A stretch of DNA of 64,000 bases, from contig VDFB02373365.1 in assembly GCA_007258455.2 (NCBI GenBank), forward strand, positions 219,676,162 to 219,740,161. The letters run 5' to 3'. The notes under the pieces are model-generated. The model made no database searches, was not told where the DNA came from, and worked only from the letters and a program-made list of their open reading frames with translations. Position numbers and translations under genes: made by a program. Shown piece by piece: positions 35,827-51,054 of the stretch. This DNA is from Sequoia sempervirens. Lineage: Eukaryota > Streptophyta > Pinopsida > Cupressales > Cupressaceae. The first letter of the stretch is position 1, and the number at the start of each line of letters is the position of its first letter.

Positions 35827-38800
35827 TATTTACACATCATTGATCTTTATAATGAATAACATCTTACAAAGAGCCATGATTTTCTCTAAAGAGGTAGTAA
35901 AACCTATCATGAATCTCATAATACACTAGATGTCTAAAAATAAAATACTCTTCTAATTTTGATTCATTTTTACAAAGTAGAAATATGTATGCCTATTGAC
36001 ATAAAGTTTTATTATTGCATCCAAATATAAAAGCATAAGCACAATTTGTCCCAAGAAAATCTCAAGCGTAAAGCAAGTCTACTGTACTTAGGAGGACTGA
36101 TGTTTCTATTCTCTATAATATGTATACAATGTTTCAAGTATTGTTGCATTTTGGTACTATGAAAAAAATTATGTGTTTTTCTAAGATGATTCTATGTAGT
36201 CTTTGTAGATCTCATCTCTAATGCCTCTATGAATATCTCTTTTCAGTTGCCATGTATGGACATTTATAGAGAAGGTATTAAGATGAAGAGGATTGATATC
36301 AATACCAATTCCTTGCGAGAAACCCATGCAATGGGCATGCCAAGTGTTCTTGATCTGTTATTCACAAAAATTCATAGAGGATTGAAGAGCATTGAATGGA
36401 TATCTATTATGCCCAACTATTGATCTATCATCCATCCTAATTTATGAACTCTCATACTATATAACAAATATTTAAAATATGAAGAGGATGGTGCAAATTT
36501 AATTGAAAAAATTGCATGTGGAAATAATCATTTTGTTGGATAAGTTTTTTGATACGATGGAAATAAGAATTGTATCAACCCTAGCCCAACTAGTTCTCCA
36601 AAATTTGGTTCACCAAATCTTACAACCATACAAGATACTTGGTAACACTAAATTTTGGAAGATCTATAGTTCTATTTTGGCATCATAAAACTTGAATGTT
36701 AAATGACATTCTCTCAAATGTATTGTGTAAAATGAGCTTTGTATAATCTTTTGATAGTAATGATAATATCGAAGAGTTGTCCTATGAATAAAATAACAAG
36801 GTAAGTATAATAGGAAACTACTTAAACATGATTTCCTTTGTAAATGATATTAGTTGAATTTTATTCTTTCTTAGTTGTGTTGAAAATAATTATTTTGGTT
36901 AATCTAGGAGGATTCATCAATAGTAGTACCTATGTCATTCTCATGGCTTGCAAAATTTTCAGGCTTTCAAGGTTTTCCTTACTAGAGTACAATTTTCCTA
37001 TCACTCCCAATATCTAGAACCCTTAAAATTTAACTTAAGTTTCTTCATGCATCTAAGTTTTTGTCCTACCCATACTTGAGTACTAGTTCCTTCATTTCCC
37101 CAAACTCTAATCCCCAATTCACTTCACTATGTTCTTCTATCAAGACCAAAGGTTCAAACTCTCCCATATACTTGCGTTCCTTATACTAATCACTTGGATG
37201 ATTCTCAACTTTTGATTAATCTTTTCACCAAGTTAATTTATCAAATTCAAAAATTTCACCTTACCTCTATACCCACACACATGTTCCTTATTATTCCCAA
37301 ATCTTGAACTTCATTTTTTCCTTCATATACATTTTCAAATTAACTTTATTCTCATTCCATTCCTTGAGTACTTCCTCCTTGACATCTCCAATACCTAATA
37401 CCTAATAAATTCATACATGTATCCTATTAGATTCATAGGTCCAGGCATCCCTTTCACATGGTATGAAGTACATGATACTCATGAACCTTGAACTTTGATT
37501 AAGGAATAAGTTCCAGGACACCCTCAATTGCTCACTTTCCCTCATCCTCTTCTCCACTTGTTGATATCATCATTAAGCTAAATTTTGGCTATATTGAAGG
37601 TTGGATATTTTAAGGAGTTCAATGGTTCATGAAATTTGTGAAACCATGGCAAAGGAAAATGTCAAAGTTCAAAATATCACAATTTTTTTGAATTTGCAAA
37701 CTTTTCTAAGATTCAACATGGTTCCAAAGTCACCAAAATATTTCACAAATAAAAATAATGAAGTATAGAGAGATGTGAAAAAGGGAAAATAGGGCTTGTC
37801 CACTACTTCTTGAACCCCCTGAATCCTTGATAGCTTCCTAGAGTCCATTTTCCCCCATCATATCAATCTTTCTCTTGTTCCCATCTTTATTCCTCCTCAT
37901 CAAGCCTCAATCTTATGGAGGAACTTTAGCCTTTGGCTCTAATTTCCCCAATTCCAATTCCTTCTCATTCCCTACTTCTCACACTCCATATCTCCTTGTT
38001 TGAATTTCATTCCTACCCTCAGAGCTCAATATCCAAAATGTACTATTGGACCTAAAATTTTCAGAGGGACCTTTCACCCTTGAAACCATTCTTGTCGACT
38101 CATCCATGATTCCTCCCCAAAGATGAGCACTACTTCTTTCTAGTTCTTGACTTGTTTTGTATCTTGATCACTCCAATGTAGACTTTCAGGTCCCTCATGG
38201 ACCCAAACTCCTAATAGGTCTCTTATGGTCCCAAACTCATTGAAATGTTTGAATTTCATTTCAAGGTCCATCATGCTTCAAAAATGCTCAAGAATCATTT
38301 TCACTTATTGAGCCATGGTCACCCATCACTCTATTAATGTCAAATTTGACTAGCAACCATCATAACTAAATTTCCTAACTAGAGATAGTTATTCAACCTA
38401 AAGACATTTTTTCTTGCAATATTAATAGTAGAGAATAAATAGGTGGCCCATACCTTCATTAAGGTAGTAGTAGAATTTTCAAGTCTTAATAGCCCTCAAT
38501 CCATGCCAACTCGATTTTCTCTAATAGGAAGATGCAACAACTAGAACAAAATCATGATTTCCTTATGTGGGGTTCACATGTCCACTTGTAGGTAATTTTT
38601 CTAACAATTAATCTTGCTACCTCTTGTTGATACATGTCATAGATCCATGAAAATCATTGTTGTAGTCTTCTCTATAAGATGCATGCATTTTTTCATTTGT
38701 AAAGGTTTGAAAATGAGGGAAGGGAACTATATTTTATATGCCAATTTTATTTTTGTAGAAATACAATCATTCAATATTGTCTATACAATTTATAGCAATA

Positions 38801-39396
38801 CAAACTTTTGGTTGATTTATATGAGTGATGGTCAATTTGCATAGTTGTCTCCTTTGTTGTATTATTTATTTTTGAAGAGAAGTATACATGCAAAGAGTGT
38901 TGAAATATTTTCCTATACATTTTCTATAGGATTTGTTGTTCTAATCAGTACATCTTCAAGGAGGGGGAGAAATCTTTCTAGGAAGCAAGTGGGATTTTAG
39001 TATTAAGAAAATGATTATTAAGCATAACTTTGCTTTTAGATTACATTTGTAGGTTTGTGTTATTGTAAGGCGGTAACAATCATTGAAAGACAACACTTCA
39101 TGTTCTAAACCACTAGAAAAATTGTTGTCAAGATAAATTCGTAGAAGTATTTAATGACTTTATTTTTCGTAAATAGACACCAATCAATTAGAAAAATTCC
39201 TCCTAATACACTCACATATAAAGAATGATAAATCTATAAGAATAATTTACTTTTATAACTTTATTCTATTCATACTTAAGCATTAAAGATACAAAGAACA
39301 TTAATTCTTGAGAGATATCTAGTGACTCCTTACTTAATTTGTATGCATATCATATCTTTTGTAAACTATGATAATCCTATTGTATCCAGTGTTTTT

Positions 39397-39583
39397 CGAA
39401 AATGATAAGGACTAAAAGAGATGACTTGAGAATGATAGAACGAACACCTTAATGTTCACTCAATAGAGAGTCTGGAACTGTATGATTGAGATCATGATGG
39501 GATTTATCTGCTCTGGTTTCGCCCTCTAAACTTGGTTCAACTGCAACAATCCATTCGATCACTGTTTTCCCCATATTTTCCAT
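39397..39583 (-). pseudogene. DUF247 5'-end relic (unit B2)
   Basis: Counterpart of 17553-17740 in copy B, with the same start (ATG 39583), the same stop after HTVPDSLL and the same frameshift. The damage therefore predates the A/B duplication. Confidence 0.75.
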
Positions 39584-42500
39584 TGTCAACAGACCCCAAG
39601 GCGATCTGAGCATATCTCGATACAAAGGTTTAGCCGTGCTAATTGAAGACGTTCTCTCTAGACTTTTAAAAATAAAATGAACGCTTGCTTTGTGCTTTCA
39701 TTGTTTCGTGCAAGATGCTCGTGGAGGTGGAATCTGGACCCACAATGCGTACATATACGGGCGTTCATTAAAGAAAATCGACTTGAGTTGAGCAAATTTC
39801 CAGTCGAAAACATTGTACGGGATGTCGTATATGCACTCAGAGCTCTATGGATTGAATTTGCGCCTTACGCGCTTGGAAATGTTACGGTGGGTAGTTGCTG
39901 GAATCTCACATCAATCTTGATTTCACCACTTACAGGGTAACTTTTGGCACGCCCTGAATGTGTTCCGGCTTTGAACACGGTCCCATGCAAAGAACAGCTA
40001 CTACTATTTTTTTTATAAATTATAGTTTAATATTCCTCATTTTCTGCTAATTTCCATTCAAAAATAAATTTAAGGATCTATAGAACAGCTGGGAATGAAG
40101 AAAAACAGAGGGACCGCGTCTGTTCAACGGCTGACAAGTACATGACAAGGGAGCACGTTAAAAGTGTGAAAACATTGAAGGTTTAAAGTAGAGGTTTGAG
40201 TTCTAAACTATTAATGGCAGCATCATGTACACCGTAATATCAAAATTTTACGATTTTATATTAATATGCACTACTAATCAAAATATTAATATGCAATAGT
40301 AATTAAAATAGGCGAAGGGGATTGGAAGAAGAAATTTTATTTAAAATTTTTAATTTATAATGAGTTTTTTTATTATTTTTAAAATATTAAGAAAGAAATA
40401 TAAAGGAAAATGTCAAGATAAAGAGTTATGTTGTGATTTTGAGGAATATTAATTATAAGTGGAATCATCTTTTTGATAAATAGTTTTATATATCATTGAT
40501 ACATATAATGAATAAGATCTTATAGAGAGTCGAGATCTTCTCTAAAGAGGTAGTAAAACCTACCATGAACCTCATAATATAGTAGATTTCTAAAAATAAA
40601 ATGCTCCTCTAATTTTGGTTGATTATTGTAGAATTAAAATATGCATGCCTTTTGGTATAAAGTGTTATGACTCCATAGAATACGAGCATAACCACAATTC
40701 GTGTTAAGGAAGTCTCAACCCAAAAACAATTGTAGTATATTTGGGAGGATAAATGTGTCCATTATTTATATGGATAGTATGGGAATACAAGCTTGATCAA
40801 CCTAGGCCCAACTAGTACTCCAAACTTTGAGCCCTTAAATCTCACAGCAATACAAGATATACTAAAGTTTTGGAGATATGTGTAATTCTATTTTTGTACC
40901 CTAAAAATAGAGTTTTGAACAACATTATCTATCAAAATTATTAAGTGTAGCTATAATCCCTCTTATGTGGTAGTGAGCATTTCGAAGGGAGGTCCCATTA
41001 AAGGAACAAGATGCTAATTGTAATAGGAAACCACTTCAATCAAATTTCCTTTGTAAATGAGATTAGTTGTATTTTCTTCTTTCTTAGCTATATAGATAAT
41101 TATTTTAGTTGTGTAGACAATTATGACTTTAGTTCATCTAGGAGGATTCATGAAGAGTAGTGCCTATAATAACACCTAGGCCATTATAATGGCTTGCAAT
41201 AACTATAGGGCCATTTACCTAGCCTATGGTAAACTACAATGCCTCCTAAATGATCATGGAAATACAAAGACCACCCACCAAAAAAATTAATGTACTCTCT
41301 GTATTCCAAACACCTAAATATTTTTTCTGTGGTTTTGGTATGGTGATATACACCTCCAAGCCAAATTACAAATTCCAATTTTCAAAATTTTCATACCAAA
41401 TCATCCTAAGTGTCACTCTGTAGAATTCAAATTCAAATAGTGTGGTCAACATGGAAACCAAGGAGGCATCGACAAATTTTGTTGTATGTCAATTCATTTT
41501 GCAATTCATCAAGGATAATGCCAACAATCAATCAAAACATTTAATATTTAACAAATAAGAAATCAATCAAGGAAATATTTCCACTTCTAAACGAGATAGA
41601 TTGAATTCCCAATGACTCCTAATATCCATGACATGAACCTAAATTTTATATATACATATATTTTTAACATAATTTAGGAAATGAATATGAAATAGAAGAT
41701 AAATAGTCCTACATTATTTTCAAGGGTATACCATGTTCATAGTGAGTAGAATAAAATTACATAATTCACCATTTTATGTTATTTCTCTTTATCTTTGTTT
41801 TCGCATAATTGTCTCATTATATTCTCAACACAAGGTGAACATCTAGAGTTGTGTCCCACTTTGGGCTACCAGTATAGTTTTGAGTTCAACTAAAACCCTT
41901 TCAACTAAAATAAAATAAAAAATTAAAAGGAAAATTCACACACCCTTTGATATACTAGTTTTAATTCATTGGTTCAAGAAAAAATTCTTTTGGTGAGAGG
42001 GTTTCAACCAAAAATCTTTTTCCTAAAATTGTTGAGCTAGTAGCCCATGTGTCACTATAGCCTCTCCTGCTTTAGTAAATTCAAAATAAGTATCTCTAAC
42101 TTCACATTTATCCAACCAAGTATATTCTCATGAAAATTTGAAAATACCCTTTAGTAGGACTCAAAGCATAGAATTCACAAATTATTTCTTAATATTTAAT
42201 TAGTTTATTATTATTATTATCATTATTATTATTTCTAATTTACTACAAGTAGGTCTTTATAATCAAACATAAGGCTAATAAGAACTTTTAAAAATTATAT
42301 TAAAATATTTTTAAAAAAATTATGAAAAAAATGATGTACAAGAGGAGAGCATCCTATTCAAAAGAGTATAATTCATTTTTGTTCACGATAAACAATTTAG
42401 ATATAAAATTGTGTCATATTGAAACTATTATATTTTAAGTAAAACTGACTTAAGAAATAAATATTCCTTTGTTGAAACTATTATATTTTGAATAGAGTTT

Positions 42501-43290
42501 ATTTTATCTTACCACAAATGATACCTTCATTGCTATTTGGCATTGTAAATTGAGTGAGAAAAATGACCAATTTTTTCATCCACATAGTGCTCTAACAGAC
42601 AGTGAGGCAGGAATAAAAGATTTATTCTACAAAGGGTGTTAGTAAGCTACGTTTGTATTCTCCATTCCATCTAATCCATTCAAGCTAGTACTCATCTGGT
42701 ATGTACTCAATCAAAAACTCAACCATCACAAGGCACTCAACCAACATGAGGCACTTGATCAAGGCCACAATTGAAGTGAGGAACTCATATTTTTCTTATG
42801 AGTGATACTAGAATGATAGATATGCAGTCCTCCTTGTCTATAAAGTGTTATAACTAAAAATATTTATCAACCAACTAAGGATAATAAGTGTAATGCATCA
42901 TTGTAATTCCCTTCCCAAGATTAAGCTAATAAAATGCTACAAAGTAACTAAGAGGTGTAAGTAATAAAATAGAATAATTAAAGATAAACTACTAAATTTA
43001 AAATTTGTTTAATGTTATGAATTAATAAAAATAATGATGAAGTCTTGTACACTCCAAACAATTTTTATTTATTTATTTTAAATCAAACATTACTGTTCCA
43101 ACTTTACACTAGTTGACAACATCATTTGTATTCATCTTAGAAATGACACACACGAATGAAACATATTATTGATAAGGTTATCATTAAATCTCCACAATAA
43201 CATAATCTTTGAGAACATTCATATTGGTATTAGGACTACCTTTATTTGTTACCATTCCTATGGGTATTAACATTATAATAATACTATCTT

Positions 43291-46103
43291 CAACACTCTA
43301 TATAGTCTACCACCCCCATTAAACACCCATTTTATATTATCCCTATTTATTTATTAAAGATAACATTACCAACTTCACACTTAACATTATCGTTAGTTAT
43401 ATGTATATAATACCAAATAAATTATTACTCTCTAACAAGGACACAAATCTAAAAGTAAAAGAATAAATTAAATCAACAATTTTGATCCAATATTTCTAAG
43501 CAATATTCAATTAAGGTTGTTAATGGATAACTAGAAACTAATTTTTAAAAAACTTAAGAATTCATTTAAGGGATTTTACTCATTTTGTTTTTCTAGTTTT
43601 AAAGTAGGAGATAGTAATGTTTTAATCATAAGTTTTAGTAGGTTTATTGGGTTTCCTCGATTTTTTTATATATTCTACAAATATTGGATTTCTAGAAACC
43701 CTTTATATTTTATCATCTAACTCTTTTCCTTTCATTCCATGGGAACATATTTGTAAGACTGTTTTATGATAGATTTTTATTGTGAATAAGGATGCCAATG
43801 TTTTGTTAATAAATCATAATTGGTGATATGGGTTAATGCAATTTTGGGATATGTTTTTCTAAGATTAATAATTGAAAAACCTATTAAATTATATATTTCA
43901 ATAGTATGTTTATTAATTATTATAATTAAATATGTGAAACTACTTTTAGACAAATTATTATTTGGCATAGGGGTATCAATATTGTAACGTCAACAATTAA
44001 TTATTTAAGTGGGTGAGGATGAGTCTTTGATATTGTTTTCTAAACTTCTTATTGATTATTTATATAGCATAAATACCCTAGAATATATATTAGAGAATTT
44101 TCTCCAATAAAATTAAGCATAGTTGGAAAATATATGTATTAAAGATTTACATAATAACTTCCTATACACAAAATATCTCATCAAAACATGGCTTTTCTAA
44201 GTTAATCTTATCCTTTGAATTCTATATTCCTACAAGATAAAGTCAACTAACCTTTATCCTCCACATTCCATTTTAACAAGTAGAGTATAACATCTTCAAC
44301 CATAATTGAACTCCAAATGAAAAAATATTCATAGGTTCTTAATAACTTTGCAAACCTTCGCAAGACCAACATTTTTCTTTCTTGAAATTCATAAGTTGAA
44401 AGTACCAAGATAATCTTTCTTTTTCAGCACATGTACCTAAAATACAAATATCCACAAGGAAGAAAAAAATATAGTATTGGCCAATGGGTTCTCCACCCAA
44501 CCATAGGATTGAGATTCAATCTAGCCTTGAGCTAGGGTCACATAACACTTCAAATAAATTACTTTCCACATAGGATCAACAACCAAAGTGTAGCATATAA
44601 CATCCACATATCTAAACTTGACACATTACAACCACTAATCACAAGGATTGCTAGACAAGTTTAATACACTTTGTCTACTTTGCAAATCACAATAGCTTGC
44701 ATTCATATTTCTTTATTTTAACACACAAAAAAGGTATAAATTAAATTAAACCAAATAAGGTGGAAGAATCAACAAATGAAAATCCCAACACACTACTTGC
44801 AGCCACACACGAGATTCAAAATAAAATTTTGCATAGATTTTTTATAAGCAAGACAAATATGAGAACAAACTCATTTACAAATCAACAAAGATAAATAATC
44901 TAAAATCTTAGACCTCACCAAGAAACTTTTATATCCAACTTATGGAAAGCTCTCTCCAAGAACTCTCTTCCATTGCTCCTTCCTCTTCACAAACATGGCA
45001 AGAACTCAAAATGAAGAATAAAAACCAAACATGAACTACATAACAATTCAAAGAGAAAAAGAGAGAAAAACCCCCTTCTTCACACAAATAGAAAGAATAA
45101 ATGGAAGGGGAAAAGGTAAGCCCTTTTTGACTTCCCAACTACCCTTTCAAATCCAATTTTCTTCACTTTTTATAAGTGGGTAATTAGAGTGGGTTTTAGA
45201 CTTTATAAAATGAATTTTATGAATAAAAATACCCCTAACCCACAAACCTATCACCTAGGGAACTTTTTAAACAAATAAGACCACACAAAGACTTCATAAA
45301 ACTTAAAATAAGTGACCATATTAATAAAGAGACTCAAGGGACTAATAAAACAACTCTCACATACACACAACCCATACCACACATAACCCATACCACACAA
45401 AACAAGGTTAAATAACATGGCCATGACAAGAATAATATTTCACAAGGATACAGTAATGGAATTAGCTATGTGACCCCCTTATCAACAATCACCAATTCTT
45501 TTAACTTGTTTACTCAATAAAGAAAGTGTGTCAATATTAATCATGGTTAATAATAATTAAAACAAATGAATTATGAATTAAAAATTACAATAATAATAAT
45601 TAGCTAGAAAATTAGATCCACTAATCTACACATTAACACTCCTTACTCATATTATTCTTGTTATGGAGTCAAGAAACAATTGAGTAAATGCTATTTGTTA
45701 TCAAAATATCACCACTGATGTCAATAAGAATATTTAACTTATAATGCATACCACTATAAGTAACATTGAATATCAATAATTATCTTCATAATCACATCCA
45801 CTCACATCTATGATATGTAATCACCTAGCATAATGTAATCCACTTAATATACATAATAATAGTACCAATAACTGAGCATCTTGATAATTGTATATTTATA
45901 TAGACAAAGAATGGAACTCATCTCACTATCTCAAGAATTCACAACAACCCTTAGATAGGATTAATCAAGAATATTAACATCTTCATGGTGTAGTAACAAC
46001 CATCACTCATGTTTACTACCCAAGATAAAATAACATAGAATATAACATATAAAACATCATCAAATAATAGGATCAACATGGCCACAAGGGATAGGGTCTT
46101 ACA
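43291..46103 (-). repeat. AT-rich region containing a minus-strand 3' LTR ending at 46103
   Basis: On the minus strand an LTR starts TGTAAGACCC at 46103, directly after a G-rich polypurine tract. A TATA-like TATAAAAAG near 45170 is followed by a pyrimidine/purine-biased leader. The far end of the LTR cannot be fixed without a partner copy; the left part of this interval may be plain spacer. No coding sequence. Confidence 0.5.
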
Positions 46104-46116
46104 TTACCCCCCCAGG
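46104..46116 (-). other. Polypurine tract
   Basis: Minus-strand CCTGGGGGGGTAA immediately before the LTR start at 46103, typical of a plant Ty3/gypsy 3' end. Confidence 0.65.
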
Positions 46117-47709
46117 ATTGGGTTTCCTCCTTGAAGTCCCTAAAAGTGAAGGTAAACACAAGCAAAAACCACTTGTAAATAATATCTTTTGCAAAATTTT
46201 AATAGAAAATTTTATCTTCTAAAGTATTCTAAAATATTAGGAAAATTTACAATTTAACTATCTACTCAAAGATGATCCTTCCATGATACACAACAATATT
46301 ATAGATACCAATTTCAAATTACTTCATCCATCACTTATAATGTTATTAAGCACTACACACTATATATATATTCACTTTAATCATCATTACTTTGAAAAAT
46401 TGATCAATCATTTCACAACATAATAAATTTGCATCTTAAGGAATCATTTATTTCCTTTTATCATGAAAATGCCAACAATAAACACATAAGCATCACAAAT
46501 ATTGGTTTACAACACTAGAACCATCAACACAACATTGACATATCACATAGTTTAGGGAATGTGATTTATGAGTAAGAATGGTTCCAAATGCCATATCATT
46601 GATCTGAAGCAATTTTCATCACTATGTAATCATGATAATATTAGGAAAGATGGTTTCGGGGCCCTCTCTAGGACCCTTCCATACATTTCCTAGTACCTTT
46701 CCCCTTGTTTGTGTAAGGGGATTAGCCTCCAAGAAGGAAGGTACATAAGGAATCACACAGTAGGGGAGAATGGATTATGACCATCCATACCAGTCCCATT
46801 TACATCCCATCCTCACAAGATAAATTTCCTAGTGCATCTACACCCCATACGACTTGCCCAGGATCCCTCCTAGAAAGAGCAGTTTACATAGTTCACATCA
46901 AGACACGTATGCCAGTAGTTCAAAGAAGTAGGTCAAAATTAAGAAGATAAAAATAATATTTCAAAATTTACAACAAAATCTCAAGAAGTAAAGAAAAATA
47001 AAATTAAAATAAATCAAGTACAAAGGAATCATATCAATCCAAATGAAAACTGTTTAAATCAAATTACTTGTCCTTGAGGAAAAATCAACCACACAAATTA
47101 AATATCAAAAAATATAATACTAGTGGAAAAAACAACAAAAGAATCTTCAAAATAATACACATTTCACAAAAATTGACACGTTACATGCACTATGTGACTT
47201 CTTCAAGCCACTCAAGGGGTGGAGGGGAATGGTTGTTCTCAAACTACATAGCCAATAAAACATAGTGGTCTCAAACCACTTATAATTGATATGGTGGTCT
47301 TTAACCAAAATATAATCATATAGTAACCAAGCATAGTCCCACACAACTTGGGAAATGTCAACCAAATAGCCACAAACATATATATCTTAAGTATCCTATA
47401 AAAGAAGTTATCGATGCACTAAAGCTTACACAAGAGAACATCATTCACCAAAACATATCTCTGTAATCATCCCTGTAGTTCTATCATAATCACTGTAAAT
47501 CCTATAACTTAAGAAATGATGTTATATTTTATTATCACAAGCCTTAAATTTTGTCATTTTATATTCTTTCAACAATTATTGGTGTAGTGTAGGAAAATGC
47601 ATAACCTTTCATTTTCACACTTTTTTAGGCCCACCTTGCTTTGTTTATCCTTATTTATGTCTTAATTGGTCCTATTTTGCATCCAAAAGCATAATAAATT
47701 ATATCTTTT
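46117..47709. other. Non-coding, probably internal remnant of the 46.1-kb LTR element
   Basis: No open frame of note. The DNA just upstream (minus sense) of the polypurine tract would be the 3' internal end of the element, but no pol motif is visible. Confidence 0.4.
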
Positions 47710-49063
47710 TGAACTGAAAATTTTTGTAGAGGCTTCTCTCTTGCACTTACAAGGTTTTCCACTTAAAAGGAGAAAGGTATCCCATAAAAACTTGGGGGTT
47801 CACTCAAGACTAATGCTAATATGATTGAAATATGTATAAATGCAGTGTCCTAAATACAAAGAACAAATAAAAGATAGTGAATATTAATGCAAAACCTAAG
47901 AAATACAAGTTGTTTGAAAACACAATGATGTATGCAAAATGATAGATTAAATGCAATGAAGAACAAGATAAAAATGATAAACATAAATTGTGCACCTGGA
48001 AATTGATGAAGGACAAAATGAATACTGAAAAGGTCCCTGAAATTTTGGAAAATCTGATTTTCTAACCAACTGGGACACTTATGCTAGGCTGGGTGACTTA
48101 GTCCCACATCTGGGAAACTGCTCTGAAACCCATTTCAGCCAAATGGGTATTCAGATCTACAAAAAATTCTGACAAAAAAGTGCAGTGGGACTATGTCACC
48201 ACTATTGGCGATTTAGCCCACTTTGTATTTTTTGCAAATCCAAAAGTAGAAGCCCTCAGTCTGCACTTTGTTTTCTAATGGAAACTTGGATCCAAATCTA
48301 CAGAAACACCTACAAAATAGAGTATAATTTGGTTTCTAATGGGGGTTTTCCTTGGTAAAACCCTAGCCCTTAGTGTGTCTAAGACTAGGAAATCTGAAGT
48401 AGGATGCAACCCTATTCTATCATGCAAGAATAAGATGCATAAATGGAATTACAAAGATGCAAGACTCATTCTGAAAGACACTAAATCACATTAGAAATGA
48501 ATCTTAGTAACGTGAAAACCTTCCTTAGGATGAAAATAGAGCAAAAATGGAAGATGGAATCACTTTGAAAACAAGTCCTTAGGCTTGATTTGATGGCTAG
48601 TTCCATCTCCTCAACCTAGATTTCTCCATGATTCTCCATAGGAATCCATGATCAACACTTTGTAATGTGAGATCTTGGACCAAAAAGTGAGCTTGAAGGC
48701 CTACAAAAACCCTAACTTGCTGCTCTAAAGCTTCAACTTTGTTGTAGATAAACTAATAAATCTTCTTGTGAAAGATATTCAATACTTGACTCTTGAATTT
48801 GTTTGTTTTGATTATATGGGAAAAATAGGTTTTGAAGGGACCTGAAACCCTTTACAACAAAGGTAAAAAAATGTTGCTGAACATGATTTTCATAAAGTCA
48901 CCAGCAGCATCCCATCAGCCAAAAATTAGAACAAAATGGGTGCTAGTCAAAACATAAGACACTAAACAAATAACAAAACCTAACAACCTCAAAACAAAAA
49001 AACAACAGAAAAGAAACCTACACCCAATAGGAAACAAAAAGAAACAAAGAAGAATACCAGGCA

Positions 49064-50855
49064 CTAATTTAAACTACTCAAGGTGTTTGCAACGCCAATC
49101 CGTTGGCTTCTATTCCTTTTGATCATATCCAACAACTCCTTCTCAGCATCAAAGGATCTCTTCCAATCGGTTGATCCTCTAACAACAGGTCCTTTTTCAT
49201 CATCTTTCACACCTTTTTTACCTTTTCCCTTAATTGAGTGATATTTCTCCATAAGCTCAGAGAAATACACTTGATCCTCCCTAAGCTCACTTATCTTTCT
49301 AAAAAGGACTTCCAGGGAGTCCGCGCTATTCTTCACAGAGATATGGCATGCTTGTAAAAGTTTTTGATATCTTCATTCGTACCCAGAATCTTGGCTTCCA
49401 AAACAGCCAACCTATCTTCACACATATATTTGAAATCATGATTGGAACCTTCAAGGTCCACCATTCTGTCAATAAGAATTTCTGAAATCAAACCCTTTGG
49501 AACATTCTTTAGGAACTCCTTCAAACCTCTAATTTTAATATTGATCTTATTGAGTCCTCCTGAAGATTCCACTTAGCCAACTTAAAAGTTCTAGTAGCCC
49601 CAACCCTAGCCATTTCTAGCAAATCAAACATGGAGGTAGAGTCATTGTCAAGGTAAGAATAGTCCTCAGAGAGAGGATTTACCTTCAAAGGCTCATGTTT
49701 AACTTTTTCCTTCTCTACATCCTCCTCATCAAGACCCTTTAACTCCTTATCTTGCTCCACATTAGGAAAATCCTGAATCAGGATTCCTTAATGGCCACCG
49801 TCTTATCACTAGAATCCTTGCCATCCCCAGAGACATTGGGGTCCTTAGCTAGCACATCTGAGGCCTTGTTCTTGAGGTTTGAAATATTCTTCAATGAACT
49901 CCATGACTTTTCATCTAAACCCAAAACATTAACCTGTGATCCCACCTCAAGGTCACCACCAACAACATCCTTACCAACAGCCACCTCCATGGTCTTGGGA
50001 GGGGAATAATCTGAGCCTACATCTGTGTCCTCACTTTCAGAAAGGACAAGCCTCTGAGCTACACTATTACTCTTAGAACCACCCGACTTCCTCTTCTTCA
50101 AAGAAGTAGTCACAACCTTTGGAGACACATCTTCCTCCTCTTCATTCCATTCCTCCTCCTCCTCGTCCAAAGTGGAATTTGAGCCCAATGAACCTAAAAC
50201 ATCACTCAAAGTCTTTTCCTTACCCTTAATGGTAGGAGCAGGGAGAAGCGACTTAGCATGCTCCATAATTAATAAAATAAAACCTTCATGGAGGATGGGA
50301 GACCTCATATTCTTCAAATGAGCATAAACAAAGACCTCCAAAGATGATAACAAGAAAAAAGGAAAAAAAATGAACAAGCCATGTCTAAAGTGATTTAGAG
50401 TGAAATGGTGACCATGAATAGTAGTAAACCTCCCCTCCAGTGTCACATAGCGCATAAGTACCTCAACAACACTCACCCAAATTTTCTTGAGGGATTTTTG
50501 AGCTCATAGCCCCAACTATCCAATTTAACTAATTTCTTTCGCTCATTATCTTTAAAAAATTGGGCCATCGCCTCCTCATTACTCTTTTTATCCTTGAAGA
50601 ACTTGCGGCCAACTATCAGCATCCTAGTAATAGTAGCAATCAAATCCTCATTCACCTCCACTTCTAGGCCATTAACCATGAGCTTGTGGTTATGCCATAA
50701 AGACACAAACTACACCGAGGCATTGGGATCATGCCCATGAAATCTCTCTAAAAATGGAGTGAAATTACCATGGCACAAAATATTCCAAAGCTTCTTCTTT
50801 TTCCTAATTCCCTAGTAGTCCAATGCGGCACGATTTTGCATCTATCACCACCCAT
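49064..50855 (-). pseudogene. Retroposon ORF3 (single copy), frameshifted
   Basis: Starts MGGDRC at 50855. After a frameshift it reads WNILCHGNFTPFLERFHG, then VNGLEVEVNEDLIATITRML, ERKKLVKLDSWGYELKNPS, MRYVTLEGRF, IHGHHFTLNHFRHGL, FPFFLLSSLE, LHEGFILLIMEH, an acidic Ser/Glu-rich middle (about 50220-49780), and a coiled-coil-like C-terminus in three overlapping frames down to 49064. The layout matches the triplicated copies: conserved domain, acidic linker, coiled coil. The broken frame shows the copy is dead. No known domain name is assigned; similar proteins would be expected in conifer databases (inference). Confidence 0.75.
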
Positions 50856-51054
50856 GGAAAACAACACCAGAACAAGAAAAACCTTGTGAAAAACACTCAA
50901 CTAAAAGCCAAAGAGCAAGAAGACACCCACAAAGCGTGTGAAATGGAATAAGGTACTAGAACATAAATCTCACGTCATCTCAACCCACACCATCATTACT
51001 CAATAAAATTCTAGCTTTCTTAGGAAGGATCAATCCCTCCTCCCATGAATGAAA

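Larger units (their letters stand above)
35396..43290. repeat. Segmental duplication, copy B
   Basis: Colinear with copy A (13655-22206 and 29109-29902). It lacks the solo LTR and the retroposon but carries a SINE at 35621. It includes relic DUF247 upstream units at 35400-35580 and 39397-40270. Otherwise non-coding. Confidence 0.85.

Noticed and set aside
44929..45138. Minus-strand 69-codon ORF
   Set aside because: Lies in the presumed R/U5 leader of an LTR; hydrophobic low-complexity translation without family features.
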